Shown here: positions 7,917-16,712 of the stretch, piece by piece
Layout of the letters: each line of letters opens with the position of its first letter
How positions within the stretch are numbered: the stretch's first letter is position 1
Assembly (NCBI GenBank): GCA_021799495.1
Contig: JAJZAI010000033.1
Span: forward strand, 1-39,668
Reading direction: 5' to 3'
DNA: 39,668 nucleotides
DNA from: Deltaproteobacteria bacterium
GTDB lineage: Bacteria; Desulfobacterota; Binatia; Binatales; Binataceae
Translations under genes and position numbers: made by a program
The notes under the pieces: generated by a model
Databases searched by the model: none
What the model was told of the DNA's origin: nothing
What the model saw: the letters and a program-made list of their open reading frames with translations, nothing else

Positions 7917-8159
7917 GTGGGAATAATCGAATCCAGCGCCTCCGGGCACGGCTATCGGATTATCGACCCGTGCGCGCGCTGCGGCGTCCAGGAAGGCGTC
8001 TGGAGCGTGACATGGCCCGATTTGCCGCCCGAAGCATTCCATCTGCTGTGCGGGCGATGCCTGTGGCGGAGTTTTCACGACCTGCCGAAGGGCCCGGTTC
8101 GGCGCGAGCTGGTGCGCAAAGTTTTCGGCCGCCGCACGGCCGCCGACCCCGGCGCTTGA
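7917..8159 (+). CDS. Small protein with two CxxC motifs, unknown function
   Basis: About 80 residues from a GTG start at 7917, chosen because AGGGA (7904-7908) sits eight bases upstream. An in-frame ATG at 7833 lacks a ribosome binding site and would add an Arg/Ala-rich tail. Cys19/Cys22 (CARC) and Cys45/Cys48 (CGRC) form a plausible four-Cys zinc site, and the C-terminus is basic. It may be a zinc-ribbon-type small protein, but no family is recognised. It is followed 18 bases later by the uracil-DNA glycosylase and could be co-transcribed with it. Confidence 0.55.
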   Translation: MGIIESSASGHGYRIIDPCARCGVQEGVWSVTWPDLPPEAFHLLCGRCLWRSFHDLPKGPVRRELVRKVFGRRTAADPGA

Positions 8160-8177
8160 TCCGCCGGTTTTGCGGCG

Positions 8178-8804
8178 ATGGTTCACGCATCGGCGCGGAA
8201 TTTTCGCATCCGTTCCCCCAAGACCAGCATCGATAAGCTAGCGGCGTCTATACGCGCATGCGAACGATGCGCCGCCTTGGTCAAATGCCGGTCGCAGGCG
8301 GTGCCCGGCGCGGGCGCGATTCCGGCCGAAATCGCCTTCGTCGGGCTGGCGCCGGGCCGCTTCGGCGGCGATCGCACCGGCGTGCCGTTCGAGGGCGATC
8401 GATCCGGCGAACTGCTGCGACGGATGATTCGCTATGCCGGGTTGGAGTCGGTTTTCATCACCAATGTCGTGCGCTGTAATCCGCGCGACACAGCAGGGCG
8501 CAATCGCGATCCAAGCGCGTCCGAAATCGCCAATTGCCGCGACCATCTCGCCGCCGAGATGGAACTCGCGCAGCCGCGGCTGGTGGTGTGCCTCGGGCGG
8601 ATCGCGTGGCGGGAACTGGCCGGCCGCGAGCGGCCGTTCACGCCCGGCGCCGCCAAGCCGACGATCGCGCGCGGCCTGCGGCTCTGGCCGATGTACCATC
8701 CGGGATACGTAATCCGCGGCGCCTATCCGGAAAAATCGTATCGGCGCGATTTCGCGCGGATAGCGCGCATCGTCCGCGCGGAGCGGTTCGAGCCGCCCGA
8801 TTGA
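8178..8804 (+). CDS. Fe-S uracil-DNA glycosylase, family 4/5-like
   Basis: It removes uracil from DNA to start base-excision repair. Four cysteines positioned as in family 4/5 enzymes (Cys28, Cys31, Cys100, Cys120) would hold a [4Fe-4S] cluster. Motif A reads GLAPGRFGGDRTGVPFEGD: the GGxRTG and GDxSG parts resemble family 5 (UDGb), while GVPF resembles family 4 (UDGa). The C-terminal loop is MYHPGYVIRG (His174). The exact family therefore needs a phylogeny. ATG at 8178 is the first start; the Fe-S region begins about 27 residues in. Confidence 0.87.
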   Translation: MVHASARNFRIRSPKTSIDKLAASIRACERCAALVKCRSQAVPGAGAIPAEIAFVGLAPGRFGGDRTGVPFEGDRSGELLRRMIRYAGLESVFITNVVRCNPRDTAGRNRDPSASEIANCRDHLAAEMELAQPRLVVCLGRIAWRELAGRERPFTPGAAKPTIARGLRLWPMYHPGYVIRGAYPEKSYRRDFARIARIVRAERFEPPD

Positions 8805-8837
8805 CGCCGCGCGACGCGCCCGCGATGCTGGCTGAAG

Positions 8838-9710
8838 ATGGACATCACGCTTGAAAGCGTCGCGGCCGGGATGCGCCAGGCGCGCTATATCACCAATCAG
8901 CGCGTCGAAACGGCGGTGTTTCTCGCGCTCGCGCTGGGCAAGCCGCTGTTGATCGAGGGACCGGCCGGGGCCGGCAAGACCGAGGTCGCCAAAGTGATCG
9001 CGGCGATGCTTGGGACCGAACTTATCCGCCTGCAATGCTACGAGGGCCTTGACGAGGCGCGCGCGCTTTACGAATGGAACTACCAGAAGCAACTGCTTCG
9101 ATTGCAGGCCGACGAAGCCTCGGGCCAGCGCTGGGAGGAGATTTCCGAGCATCTCTTTTCCCGCGCTTATCTGCTCGAACGGCCGCTGTTGCACGCGATC
9201 TCGGCGCCGCGCAAGGTCGTTTTGCTGATCGACGAAATTGACAAGGCGGACGAGGAGTTCGAAGCCTTTCTGCTGGAAATCCTGTCCGACTTCCAAGTCA
9301 GCGTGCCGGAGCTGGGCACGCTCAAAGCGCACGAGCGGCCGGTGGTGGTGCTGACCTCGAACCGTGCGCGCGAACTCTCCGAGGCGCTGCGGCGGCGCTG
9401 CCTCCATCTGTTCATCGATTTCCCCGGAATCGAGCAGGAGCGCCGGATAATCGAGTGGAAAGTTCCGGATTTAGAAGCGCGGCTGGCGGCCGAAGCGGCC
9501 CGGATCGTGAATGCGATCCGCAAGCTTGAATTGAAAAAGGCGCCGTCGATCGCCGAGACGCTGGATTGGGCGCGCGCTCTTGTACGGCTGGGCGTCAAAG
9601 AACTGGACACGCCGGCGCTGCGCGCCACGCTTGGCCTGCTGCTCAAGCACGAAGAGGATCGCGAACGGGTCGAGGCCAAATCGTCCGCGCTGGCGGCGCG
9701 TCCGCGATGA
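8838..9710 (+). CDS. MoxR-family AAA+ ATPase (CoxD-like)
   Basis: This 290-residue AAA+ ATPase has Walker A GPAGAGKT (41-48), Walker B VVLLIDEIDKAD (127-138), sensor-1 VVVLTSNR and an arginine-finger region (ALRRRCLH). MoxR ATPases work with von Willebrand A proteins to insert metal cofactors or mature enzymes. The sequence resembles CoxD of aerobic CO dehydrogenase clusters. The stop codon overlaps the start of the VWA gene (ATGA), so the two are translationally coupled. No CO-dehydrogenase (coxMSL) genes are in the window, so the client enzyme is unknown. Confidence 0.9.
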   Translation: MDITLESVAAGMRQARYITNQRVETAVFLALALGKPLLIEGPAGAGKTEVAKVIAAMLGTELIRLQCYEGLDEARALYEWNYQKQLLRLQADEASGQRWEEISEHLFSRAYLLERPLLHAISAPRKVVLLIDEIDKADEEFEAFLLEILSDFQVSVPELGTLKAHERPVVVLTSNRARELSEALRRRCLHLFIDFPGIEQERRIIEWKVPDLEARLAAEAARIVNAIRKLELKKAPSIAETLDWARALVRLGVKELDTPALRATLGLLLKHEEDRERVEAKSSALAARPR

Positions 9711-10996
9711 GCGGATTGCGCGCGGCGCTGCTGGATTTCATCGCGGAATTGCGGACGGCGGGCGTTCGGATCTCGATCGCGGAGTCGCTCGACGCGATGC
9801 ATGCGGTCGCCGCCGCCGGGATCGATCGCGTTCCGATGCGCGAGGCGCTGGCGACGGCGCTAATCAAGGACGAAGCGGATCGCCCGACTTTCGATGAAAT
9901 TTTCATCCGGCGCTTCGCCCCGCCGCCACTGCCGGCAGGCGCGCGGCGCGGCCCCGCCCGCCGCTCGGGAACTTTCGGCGCCGCGGGCGGGCCGAATCCG
10001 TCTGGATCCGCATCGGGAGCGAAGCCAACTCCTCCCGAATCGGAAAATGAGCCTGCTCCCACGCCGCCGCAGCCTCAAGCGACTGATTCGCGTCCGCAAT
10101 CGTCCAATGGCCGTGATGCGAAATGCGCCGCCGCGGCGGAGCACGACTCCGGGCGCGCCGCCGAATCCGCCGATGGTTCGAGCGCGCACGACCCGGCGCG
10201 CGCCGGCCAATCCGATCTGGAACGATCGTACGATGCGCCGGCGCATGATCTCGCCGGCGGATCGGAAGCGGCGCGCGCGGCCGCGCTGCGCGCGATCGAA
10301 CAAACTCCCTTCAGCCGTTATTCCGATCTCGAACATGAAACGGCGCGCGACGCGCTGGCGATTCTGAAACGGCGTTTTCGCGCCCTCCTTGCGCGACGCC
10401 TGAAGCTTGCCGCCGCCGGCCGTATCGATTTGCGCCGGACGCTGCGGGCGGCGATTCAGCATGGCGGATCGCTCGGCAAGCTGCGTTTCCGCGCGCGCCG
10501 CCCGCGCCATCTGGAGCTGCTGATCCTCGCCGACATCTCCGGCTCGATGAAATACGCGTCCACCCTGATGCTGGAACTGGCGGCCGGCGCCGCCGGCGCG
10601 TTCCGGCGTGCGAGCAGCTTTGTCTATATCGATCGGCTGGCCGAGGCCGGTTTCGAGCACGACCGGCTGGTGATGACGCCGCCGCTGGATCTCTACGCTC
10701 GCTCCGATTTCGGCCGCGTTCTGGCCGAGCTGACGGCGCGGCGGGCAGAACTGATTTCCCGCGCCACGGTGATCGTGATCATGGGCGACGGGCGGAACAA
10801 TCGCCGGCCGGCGCGCGCCAACCTGTTGCGAGATTTGGGCCGCCACGCGCGCTCGATTCTCTGGTTAAACCCCGAGGCGCCGGAGCGATGGAACACCGGC
10901 GACAGCGCGATCGGGCAATACGCCAAAGCCGTCAAAGCTCTGCTTCCAGCCCGTAATCTGCGCGAGGTGGAAGAGGGATTGAGCAAAATCGGCTGA
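9707..10996 (+). CDS. VWA-domain protein (CoxE-like), MoxR partner
   Basis: A 429-residue protein starting at the ATG that overlaps the MoxR stop; an upstream in-frame start at 9566 would read inside the MoxR gene and is rejected. Residues about 1-70 form an N-terminal helical domain (RTAGVRISIAESLDAM...). About 70-190 are a low-complexity Pro/Ser/Ala/Glu linker. The C-terminal VWA domain has a MIDAS motif DISGSM near residue 276 and IMGDGRNN later. CoxE-type proteins act with CoxD-like ATPases in enzyme maturation. The linker is unusually long and likely disordered. Confidence 0.88.
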   Translation: MSGLRAALLDFIAELRTAGVRISIAESLDAMHAVAAAGIDRVPMREALATALIKDEADRPTFDEIFIRRFAPPPLPAGARRGPARRSGTFGAAGGPNPSGSASGAKPTPPESENEPAPTPPQPQATDSRPQSSNGRDAKCAAAAEHDSGRAAESADGSSAHDPARAGQSDLERSYDAPAHDLAGGSEAARAAALRAIEQTPFSRYSDLEHETARDALAILKRRFRALLARRLKLAAAGRIDLRRTLRAAIQHGGSLGKLRFRARRPRHLELLILADISGSMKYASTLMLELAAGAAGAFRRASSFVYIDRLAEAGFEHDRLVMTPPLDLYARSDFGRVLAELTARRAELISRATVIVIMGDGRNNRRPARANLLRDLGRHARSILWLNPEAPERWNTGDSAIGQYAKAVKALLPARNLREVEEGLSKIG

Positions 10997-11112
10997 CTCT
11001 GGGAACCGCGGCGCACGCGTGCGCGCGAATCAGTGCAAGTTGCATCGGGACGGGCCTCATGGCAACCTGCGACTGCTATCTCCAAAATTTGCTCAAATTT
11101 AATTAAATCCGT

Positions 11113-11142
11113 TTGATCGATTTCAATAAGAAACGCTATAGA
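11113..11142 (+). promoter_or_regulatory. Candidate promoter for FecR-domain gene
   Basis: TTGATC (11113-11118) and TATAGA (11137-11142) are separated by 18 bases in an AT-rich pocket. Transcription would begin near 11149, leaving a leader of about 27 bases before ATG 11176. This argues against the in-frame TTG at 11113 being the translation start. Confidence 0.4.
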
Positions 11143-11175
11143 AAGACAAAGCTCGCATCCGACAAGATTAATAAC

Positions 11176-11970
11176 ATGGGTTATCGTACGACCAAAAACA
11201 CGGCCGGGCGCAACATCATAAATGTGGTCGCGACAGCCATGTTCATCTTTGCCGGAGGCATCGCGCAGGCCCAGACCGTCGCCGGCTCGGTCACCGCGGT
11301 GAGCGGCAACGTGACGGTCGGCCGCGCGGGCGCGACCAGCCCGGCGACTTATGGCGAGAAAGTCGACGTCGGCGACAGGCTGACGACCGGCCCGAACGGC
11401 AGCGTCACAGTCACGCTGACCGACGGCAGCCAGATGGAGCTGGAACAATCAAGCACGCTCACGCTGAATGAAAATACCTTGACGCCGAGCGGCCAGCGTC
11501 AAAGCACGCGCGTAACCCTGCTTACCGGCCTGCTGCATTCGCTGGTGCAGGTCACTCCCGGCACGCCGCCGAATTACGAAGTCCATACGCCGAACGCGGT
11601 CGCATCGGCGCGCGGCACCTCGTACGACGTTGACCACGAAACCGGCGTGAACAATAACAAGTATCCAAATTGCAAGGAATTCACGCACGTTTCGGTTTAT
11701 CAGGGCACGGTTGAGGTATCGAATCCGACGAATCCGTCGTCGCCTCCGGTCGATGTAAAGCCGGGGCAAAAGGTCACGGTGCCCTGCGGCGCCGCGCCAT
11801 TGTTCGGCGCGGCCGGCGGAATCGGGGCCGCCGGCGGAATTGCGGCCGGAGTGCTTGGAGCACTTGGCGCCGGCGGAATCGCGGTCGGCGTAATCGGCGG
11901 CACGGGCGGATTTGGCGGCGGCGGTTCGAGTCCCACGCCGACGCCGCATCCGATCACCTTCGGCCAATGA
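11176..11970 (+). CDS. Exported FecR-domain protein
   Basis: A 264-residue protein with an N-terminal signal peptide (hydrophobic VVATAMFIFAGGIA, likely cut after AQA at residue 32). The FecR domain follows (about 35-200): VSGNVTVGR, VDVGDRLTTGPNGSVTVTLTDGSQMEL, then the surface-signal-like HTPNAVASARGTSYDV. The tail is a Gly/Ala-rich hydrophobic stretch (about 215-250, AAGGIAAGVLGALGAGG) that could anchor or oligomerise, ending in a Thr/Pro tail. FecR domains sense signals in the periplasm; here no sigma factor is adjacent. The next gene, 74 bases downstream on the same strand, is a CHASE2 cyclase, a pairing known from other genomes. Confidence 0.85.
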   Translation: MGYRTTKNTAGRNIINVVATAMFIFAGGIAQAQTVAGSVTAVSGNVTVGRAGATSPATYGEKVDVGDRLTTGPNGSVTVTLTDGSQMELEQSSTLTLNENTLTPSGQRQSTRVTLLTGLLHSLVQVTPGTPPNYEVHTPNAVASARGTSYDVDHETGVNNNKYPNCKEFTHVSVYQGTVEVSNPTNPSSPPVDVKPGQKVTVPCGAAPLFGAAGGIGAAGGIAAGVLGALGAGGIAVGVIGGTGGFGGGGSSPTPTPHPITFGQ

Positions 11971-12044
11971 TTCCCGCAGGCCGGCGGCGCCCGTCGCCGG
12001 CCTGATCGCAACGTCCGCGATGCGCTAGACTGGCGGGCGCAATC

Positions 12045-14273
12045 ATGGCCGAGTCCGCGCGCAAACCTTTCTGGAAAAGCCCGTTCACCACCGTTTTGAT
12101 CGGGCTGGCCGTGGTCGCGGCATTGACGACGTTGAACCGCAATGGCGGTCTCGAATCGCTCGAACTCGCCGCATCCGACCGAATCGTTTACCACAATATG
12201 CCCGCGCCGCCGCCGTCCGGCGTGGTGGTGATCGCCGGCATCGACGACAAAAGCATCGCCGAGCTGGGCCGCTGGCCGTGGGGGCGCGACGTCGAAGCCC
12301 GCGTGGTGGCGGCCTTGAAAGATTATCAGGCTGCCGTGGTCGGCTTTGACGTGTTGATGACCGAGCGCGACTCCGCCGACGTGGAGCGCGAGCAGATCGC
12401 GGCCGATCTGGCTGCGGCCGGAGTAAATTCGCCAAGCGTTCGCGCGATGCTCGCGCGGAGCAACGACGCTGAATTCGCGCGCGCGATCGCCGCGCAGGGC
12501 GCGACCTTCCTCGGCTACACTTTCAGTTCGGTCACGGATCCGTTCGAACCCGCGGCGTTTCGCGCGAAAGAATCGAATGTTTCCGGATTCCGCACCACAT
12601 TCGCCGATCCGCCTCCGCTCTTTTACAACCTTGTGCGCAAGACGCCGGGCGCGCTCGACGCGACCATGACGGCCGCAGGCTATCTGCCGCCGATCGACGT
12701 GCTCAATCGCGCGGCGCGGGGCAGCGGCTACGTCTATATCGATCATGACGCCGACGGCGCGGTCCGATCGATTCCGGCGGTCTTCCGCTTCCGCGGACGC
12801 TATTGCGCGCCGCTGTTTCTTGCGCTGGCCGACGCGTTCGCCGGTTTTCCGCCGCTGGGAGTCCAACTCGGGCCGAGCGGCGTAGCCGGCGTGAGCATCG
12901 CCCGGTTGCAAATTCCGGTTGACGAGGTCGGCCGGATGATAATCCATTTTCGCGGATCGGCGGGTTCGATGCCGTCCTACTCGATTGCGGACATCGTCGA
13001 TCATCGTCTGCCGCCAGACGCGCTCAGGGGCAAAATCGTGCTGGTCGGGTTGACGGGACGCGCGCTCGGCGACCGCGTGGTCACGCCCGTCAGCGGCGAT
13101 TATCCCGGCGTCGAAGTGCAGGCGAGCGCGGTCGACAACGTGCTGAGCGGGGGTTTTTTGGTCAGCAACGGCAAGCTTTGGTTCGCCGAAGAATGGGCGG
13201 GCATCGCGATCGGCGCGGCGATCAGCATCGCTGCGGCCTACCTCACCGCTGTCGCCAGCGCCGGCGTCGGGTTATTGCTCGGAACGGGTTATCTGGCCTG
13301 GTCGATGCATCTCCTGCGCACATCCGGCGAGGAACTGGGCGTCGTCTTTCCACTGCTCACGCTGGCTATCACCTATATTTTCGTCATCAGTTGGCGATAC
13401 GCGGTCGAAGGCCGCGAAAAATGGTTCATCCGGCATGCCTTCGAGCACTATCTGAACCCCGAAGTCATCGCTTCGCTGGTGGACAATCCCGAGGGTCTCA
13501 AGCTTGGCGGCGAGCGGCGCCATCTCGCGATCCTGTTCTCGGACATCGTTAATTTCACGTCGCGCACCGAACGTTCCGATCCGGAACCGCTGGTCGCCCT
13601 GCTCAACACCTACATGACAGTGATGACCAACCTGATCCTCGAATGCGGCGGCACGGTGGACAAGCTGATGGGCGATGGCATCATGGCGTTCTGGGGCGCG
13701 CCGGCACCGATGAAAAATCCAGCGCGCGCCGCGATCGCCTGCGCAATCCGGATGATGGAGGAGCTGCGGCGGCTGGCCGCGACCGACGAGCGCTTCTCCG
13801 ACATGCGCATCGGCATCGGCATCTGCGCCGGCGAAGCGATCGTCGGTAATTTCGGCGGCGAGCGCAGTTTCGACTACTCCGCCATCGGCGACACGGTGAA
13901 TCTGGCGTCGCGCCTCGAGGGTCTTACGCGCCAATTCAAGGTCGGGATACTCGTCAACAAGCAAGCCTATAGCGAGGCCGGCGACGGCTTCGTCGGGCGC
14001 GAGATCGGGCTGGTGAAAGTCAAAGGCAAGGACCAGCTTGTCCCGGTCGTCGAGGTCGCGGGACGCGCGGGCGACGGCGCCGATCCGGCGTATTACGATC
14101 GCTTCGCGCGCGCGCTGGCCGCGATGCGCGACGGCGTTTCGCCTGAACCTGAACTGCGCGCGATGCTCGGCGACCGGCCGGACGACCGCGTGATCGCGAT
14201 GTGCCTGGAGCGGCTGGGCGCGGCGGGCGCGAACCATCCGCACGAGCTGGTCTTCGAATTCGACACCAAGTGA
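12045..14273 (+). CDS. CHASE2-domain class III adenylate cyclase
   Basis: A 742-residue membrane protein. Helix 14-30 is followed by a periplasmic CHASE2 sensor (about 35-370, including VVIAGIDDKSIAELGRWPW and GKIVLVGLTGRALGD). Three transmembrane helices (about 383-403, 405-423, 432-450) lead to a cytoplasmic class III cyclase (about 492-670). Catalytic residues are intact: metal Asp500 (FSDIVNFT) and Asp544 (MGDGIMAFWG), adenine-specifying Lys540 and Asp610, and transition-state Asn619/Arg623 (DTVNLASRL). The Lys/Asp pair predicts cAMP, not cGMP. It is likely co-transcribed with the FecR gene and ends at a strong hairpin. Confidence 0.93.
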   Translation: MAESARKPFWKSPFTTVLIGLAVVAALTTLNRNGGLESLELAASDRIVYHNMPAPPPSGVVVIAGIDDKSIAELGRWPWGRDVEARVVAALKDYQAAVVGFDVLMTERDSADVEREQIAADLAAAGVNSPSVRAMLARSNDAEFARAIAAQGATFLGYTFSSVTDPFEPAAFRAKESNVSGFRTTFADPPPLFYNLVRKTPGALDATMTAAGYLPPIDVLNRAARGSGYVYIDHDADGAVRSIPAVFRFRGRYCAPLFLALADAFAGFPPLGVQLGPSGVAGVSIARLQIPVDEVGRMIIHFRGSAGSMPSYSIADIVDHRLPPDALRGKIVLVGLTGRALGDRVVTPVSGDYPGVEVQASAVDNVLSGGFLVSNGKLWFAEEWAGIAIGAAISIAAAYLTAVASAGVGLLLGTGYLAWSMHLLRTSGEELGVVFPLLTLAITYIFVISWRYAVEGREKWFIRHAFEHYLNPEVIASLVDNPEGLKLGGERRHLAILFSDIVNFTSRTERSDPEPLVALLNTYMTVMTNLILECGGTVDKLMGDGIMAFWGAPAPMKNPARAAIACAIRMMEELRRLAATDERFSDMRIGIGICAGEAIVGNFGGERSFDYSAIGDTVNLASRLEGLTRQFKVGILVNKQAYSEAGDGFVGREIGLVKVKGKDQLVPVVEVAGRAGDGADPAYYDRFARALAAMRDGVSPEPELRAMLGDRPDDRVIAMCLERLGAAGANHPHELVFEFDTK

Positions 14274-14276
14274 ACG

Positions 14277-14303
14277 GGCTAGGCCGCGCGCAGCGGCCTA
14301 GCC
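14277..14303. terminator. Shared hairpin between convergent genes
   Basis: A perfect 11-bp stem (14277-14287 with 14293-14303) and a five-base loop lie just after the cyclase stop and overlap the stop codon of the leftward EthD gene. There is no U-run, so it may act as a bidirectional 3'-end hairpin and not a classical intrinsic terminator. Confidence 0.6.
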
Positions 14304-14969
14304 GATAGTCACGCGTTCGGCGGTGATGATGAACGCGAGGCGCGAACCGTCGATAAAATTTGGTTCGTCCGCGCGCGTCGCCGCGTACTCCGCCGTGCGC
14401 GCCGACGCGCGCATCGCGGCGGTGTCGTCGAACCACGTTTCCGCCACGCCGTCATAGATGGGCGCGCGGCCGTCGCGATAGGCCGAGGGCCTGACGTGGC
14501 ATTGCACGTATCGGCGCAGCTGCGGAATTTTCGCGGCCAGCGGGCCGTGCACGTCGCTCCAGTAACGATGGAACGCGGCGGGATCCATGCCGGGCTTGCG
14601 CGTCACCACTTCGACGATTTTCTTCATCGCGGGCGTGGCGGCGCCGTTTTTCTGCACGACCTCGTCGGTGACGATCGCGGCGAAGCGGCGCATGTCGAGA
14701 AAATTCTCGTCGTCGGCGAACGCTGCGGCGGCTTCGGGCGAATGCGCCGCGCGATGCATCGCGGCGGTGTCGTCGTACCAGATTTCGGCGACTCCGTCGA
14801 AAAGCGGCTCGCCCTTGGCGTAGCCAGAGGCGATGGTCTGGGATTGCACGTAGCGGCGGATCTCCGGCACGCGGCGCACCGCGTCCGCATGGATGGTCCG
14901 CCAATATTCCGTAAAGGCGTCGAGCGCCATCCCGGGTTTGCGGCGCAGGAATGAAATCACGTTGATCAT
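14298..14969 (-). CDS. Tandem EthD-domain protein
   Basis: A 223-residue protein built from two repeated ferredoxin-like (dimeric alpha/beta-barrel) EthD units. Compare FLRRKPGMALDAFTEYWRTIHA near the N-terminus with TRKPGMDPAAFHRYWSDVHGP near residue 125, and DGVAEIWYDDTAAM with DGVAETWFDDTAAM. EthD is named from the ethyl tert-butyl ether degradation cluster; related folds act as monooxygenase partners or cyclases in aromatic compound metabolism. The internal duplication mimics a dimer. The start is well supported by GGGGAG eight bases upstream of ATG. No oxygenase gene is adjacent, so its role is open. Confidence 0.85.
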   Translation of the reverse strand: MINVISFLRRKPGMALDAFTEYWRTIHADAVRRVPEIRRYVQSQTIASGYAKGEPLFDGVAEIWYDDTAAMHRAAHSPEAAAAFADDENFLDMRRFAAIVTDEVVQKNGAATPAMKKIVEVVTRKPGMDPAAFHRYWSDVHGPLAAKIPQLRRYVQCHVRPSAYRDGRAPIYDGVAETWFDDTAAMRASARTAEYAATRADEPNFIDGSRLAFIITAERVTIG

Positions 14970-15055
14970 TTCGCTTTCTCCCCGGCGCGGAAGCGGCGCG
15001 CCCGCGCCAGCCGGAGAATAACCTGAAACGCGCCGCCCGCGGCAACCCCGCCGCG

Positions 15056-16573
15056 CTAGCGCGGCGGGGTGAGATTGAAGACCGCGCGCATCTTGTTGAG
15101 CAGCCAGTTGGCGCGCGTGCGATCGCCGTCGGCATGCGGCGCGGCGGCGAGCAGCTCGCGCCGCTCGGACATCCTGAGCGCGATCACTTCGCCCATCTGC
15201 GACGCGGTTTCGGGATGGTTCCTGAAAAGCTCGCTGAACGCGTCGCGGCCCAATTCGATCAGTTCGGCGTCGGTGCGGGCGCGCACCGTGGCGTTGCGCC
15301 GCTCGCCCGTCATCAGCGCCATCTCGCCGAAAAATGCGGGCCGCGTCAAATCGCGGATATGCACGGGGCGGCCGTCGGACGACGCCGCGAGCACTTCGAC
15401 CACGCCGGAGCGGATGATGAACAGCGAATCGCCCTCGTCGCCCTCGCGGACGATCGACTCGCCGGCGCCGAATTTCAGCAGGGAGACGCCGGGAACGAGC
15501 AGGCGCAGCTCCTCGTCGCGCAGGCCGCGCAGAAAATCGACCAGCCGCAATTCATTCATCAACTCCCGCTCGAAGGCTTCGCCAGCGCCTCCGGCGGCCT
15601 TTGCCGCGCGCGAAAGCGTCATCTGCGGGAATGGAATTTCGATTCCCTTGCGGCGCAGCACGTACCATAGCGAGGTCGCGACGGCGTTGTGGATGCGCTC
15701 GGCCTCGGCGTAGTCGCCAAGCCAGTAGCGCACCCGGTAGCGAATCGCCGAGTCCGCGTAATCCCAAGTGAAAACCTCGGGCGGCGGACTCGCGAGCACG
15801 CCAGGCACGTTGCTCAACGCCTCGCAAATCACGGAATGGACGTAATTGGGCGGCGCGTCATAGCTCAAACCGATCGTAAGCTCGCTGCCAACGCCGCCGG
15901 CTGAATAGTTGACCAGCGCGTCCTTCGCTATCAGCGAATTGGGAATTTCGAGGAACTCATTGGCGCGCGTGATCAGCGCGGTCGAGCGCCAGCCGATGCC
16001 CTGCACCCGCCCCACGAAATTGCCGGATTTCACCCAGTCGCCCGGATCGAAGGGCTTGCTGAGCTGCAAGGTCAGGCCGCTGAAGATATTGCCAAGGCTT
16101 TCCTGCAGCGCGAAGCCGACGACCGCGGCGACGATCGCGGTCGAGGCCAGCAGCGGCGTCAGATCGAAGTGGAAATCCTGGCGCAGCACGAGCATCAGGA
16201 TCACGCCCCAAAGCGTGATCATCAGCAAGTCTTTGAAGATGGTCGAGAAGTGGGCGCGCGTGCGATGCGCAACGGAATCGACCGAGGCGAGGACCACATG
16301 GATAAAGCCCCAGCTCGCCAGCACCAGCGCGACGCCGCCCGCCCATGGCGCCCACCCCATCTCGGCCGCGGCGGCGGGCGTCGCGAGCAGGTCGAAAGCG
16401 AAACCTACCGCGCACATCAGCAGGCCGGTGATCGGAAACGATTCGCGGCGCTGGCGAATCAATACGGTCGCGAGCGTGAAGACGGCGATCAGGATCGCAT
16501 CGACCATGATCCGCTCGTCAGGGCCGAGCAGCGCGAATCCGAGAGCGATTTGCAACGGCGTCAGATGATGCAT
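15056..16573 (-). CDS. MscS-type channel with cyclic-nucleotide-binding domain
   Basis: A 505-residue inner-membrane protein. Four or so transmembrane helices (about 20-170) end in the MscS pore and beta domain (VVGFALQESLGNIFSGLTLQLSKPFDPGDWV, then VGRVQGIGWRSTALI). A cytoplasmic alpha/beta region follows (to about 310). The C-terminal part (about 345-470) is a cAMP/cGMP-binding domain with the phosphate-binding cassette FFGEMALMTGERRNATV. MscS proteins with such a domain (bCNG channels) can be gated or tuned by cyclic nucleotides and often respond weakly to tension. An adenylate cyclase lies under 1 kb away in convergent orientation. Confidence 0.9.
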   Translation of the reverse strand: MHHLTPLQIALGFALLGPDERIMVDAILIAVFTLATVLIRQRRESFPITGLLMCAVGFAFDLLATPAAAAEMGWAPWAGGVALVLASWGFIHVVLASVDSVAHRTRAHFSTIFKDLLMITLWGVILMLVLRQDFHFDLTPLLASTAIVAAVVGFALQESLGNIFSGLTLQLSKPFDPGDWVKSGNFVGRVQGIGWRSTALITRANEFLEIPNSLIAKDALVNYSAGGVGSELTIGLSYDAPPNYVHSVICEALSNVPGVLASPPPEVFTWDYADSAIRYRVRYWLGDYAEAERIHNAVATSLWYVLRRKGIEIPFPQMTLSRAAKAAGGAGEAFERELMNELRLVDFLRGLRDEELRLLVPGVSLLKFGAGESIVREGDEGDSLFIIRSGVVEVLAASSDGRPVHIRDLTRPAFFGEMALMTGERRNATVRARTDAELIELGRDAFSELFRNHPETASQMGEVIALRMSERRELLAAAPHADGDRTRANWLLNKMRAVFNLTPPR

Positions 16574-16712
16574 TTGCCGAGCGGACCGGCGATCGAAGCC
16601 CGTAAGGAAACCGCTTGCGCCGCCGTACGATGCGAAGTCCGGCGCGGTCCGCGCGATTTGGATAGTACTTTGCCCAGTGCTTGTATGGTAGCCGCAAACG
16701 CGGCGGCGCGAA

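Noticed and set aside
11113-11175. TTG start for the FecR-domain protein
   Set aside because: The codon lies in the best promoter match, and the extension would precede a normal signal peptide beginning at ATG 11176.
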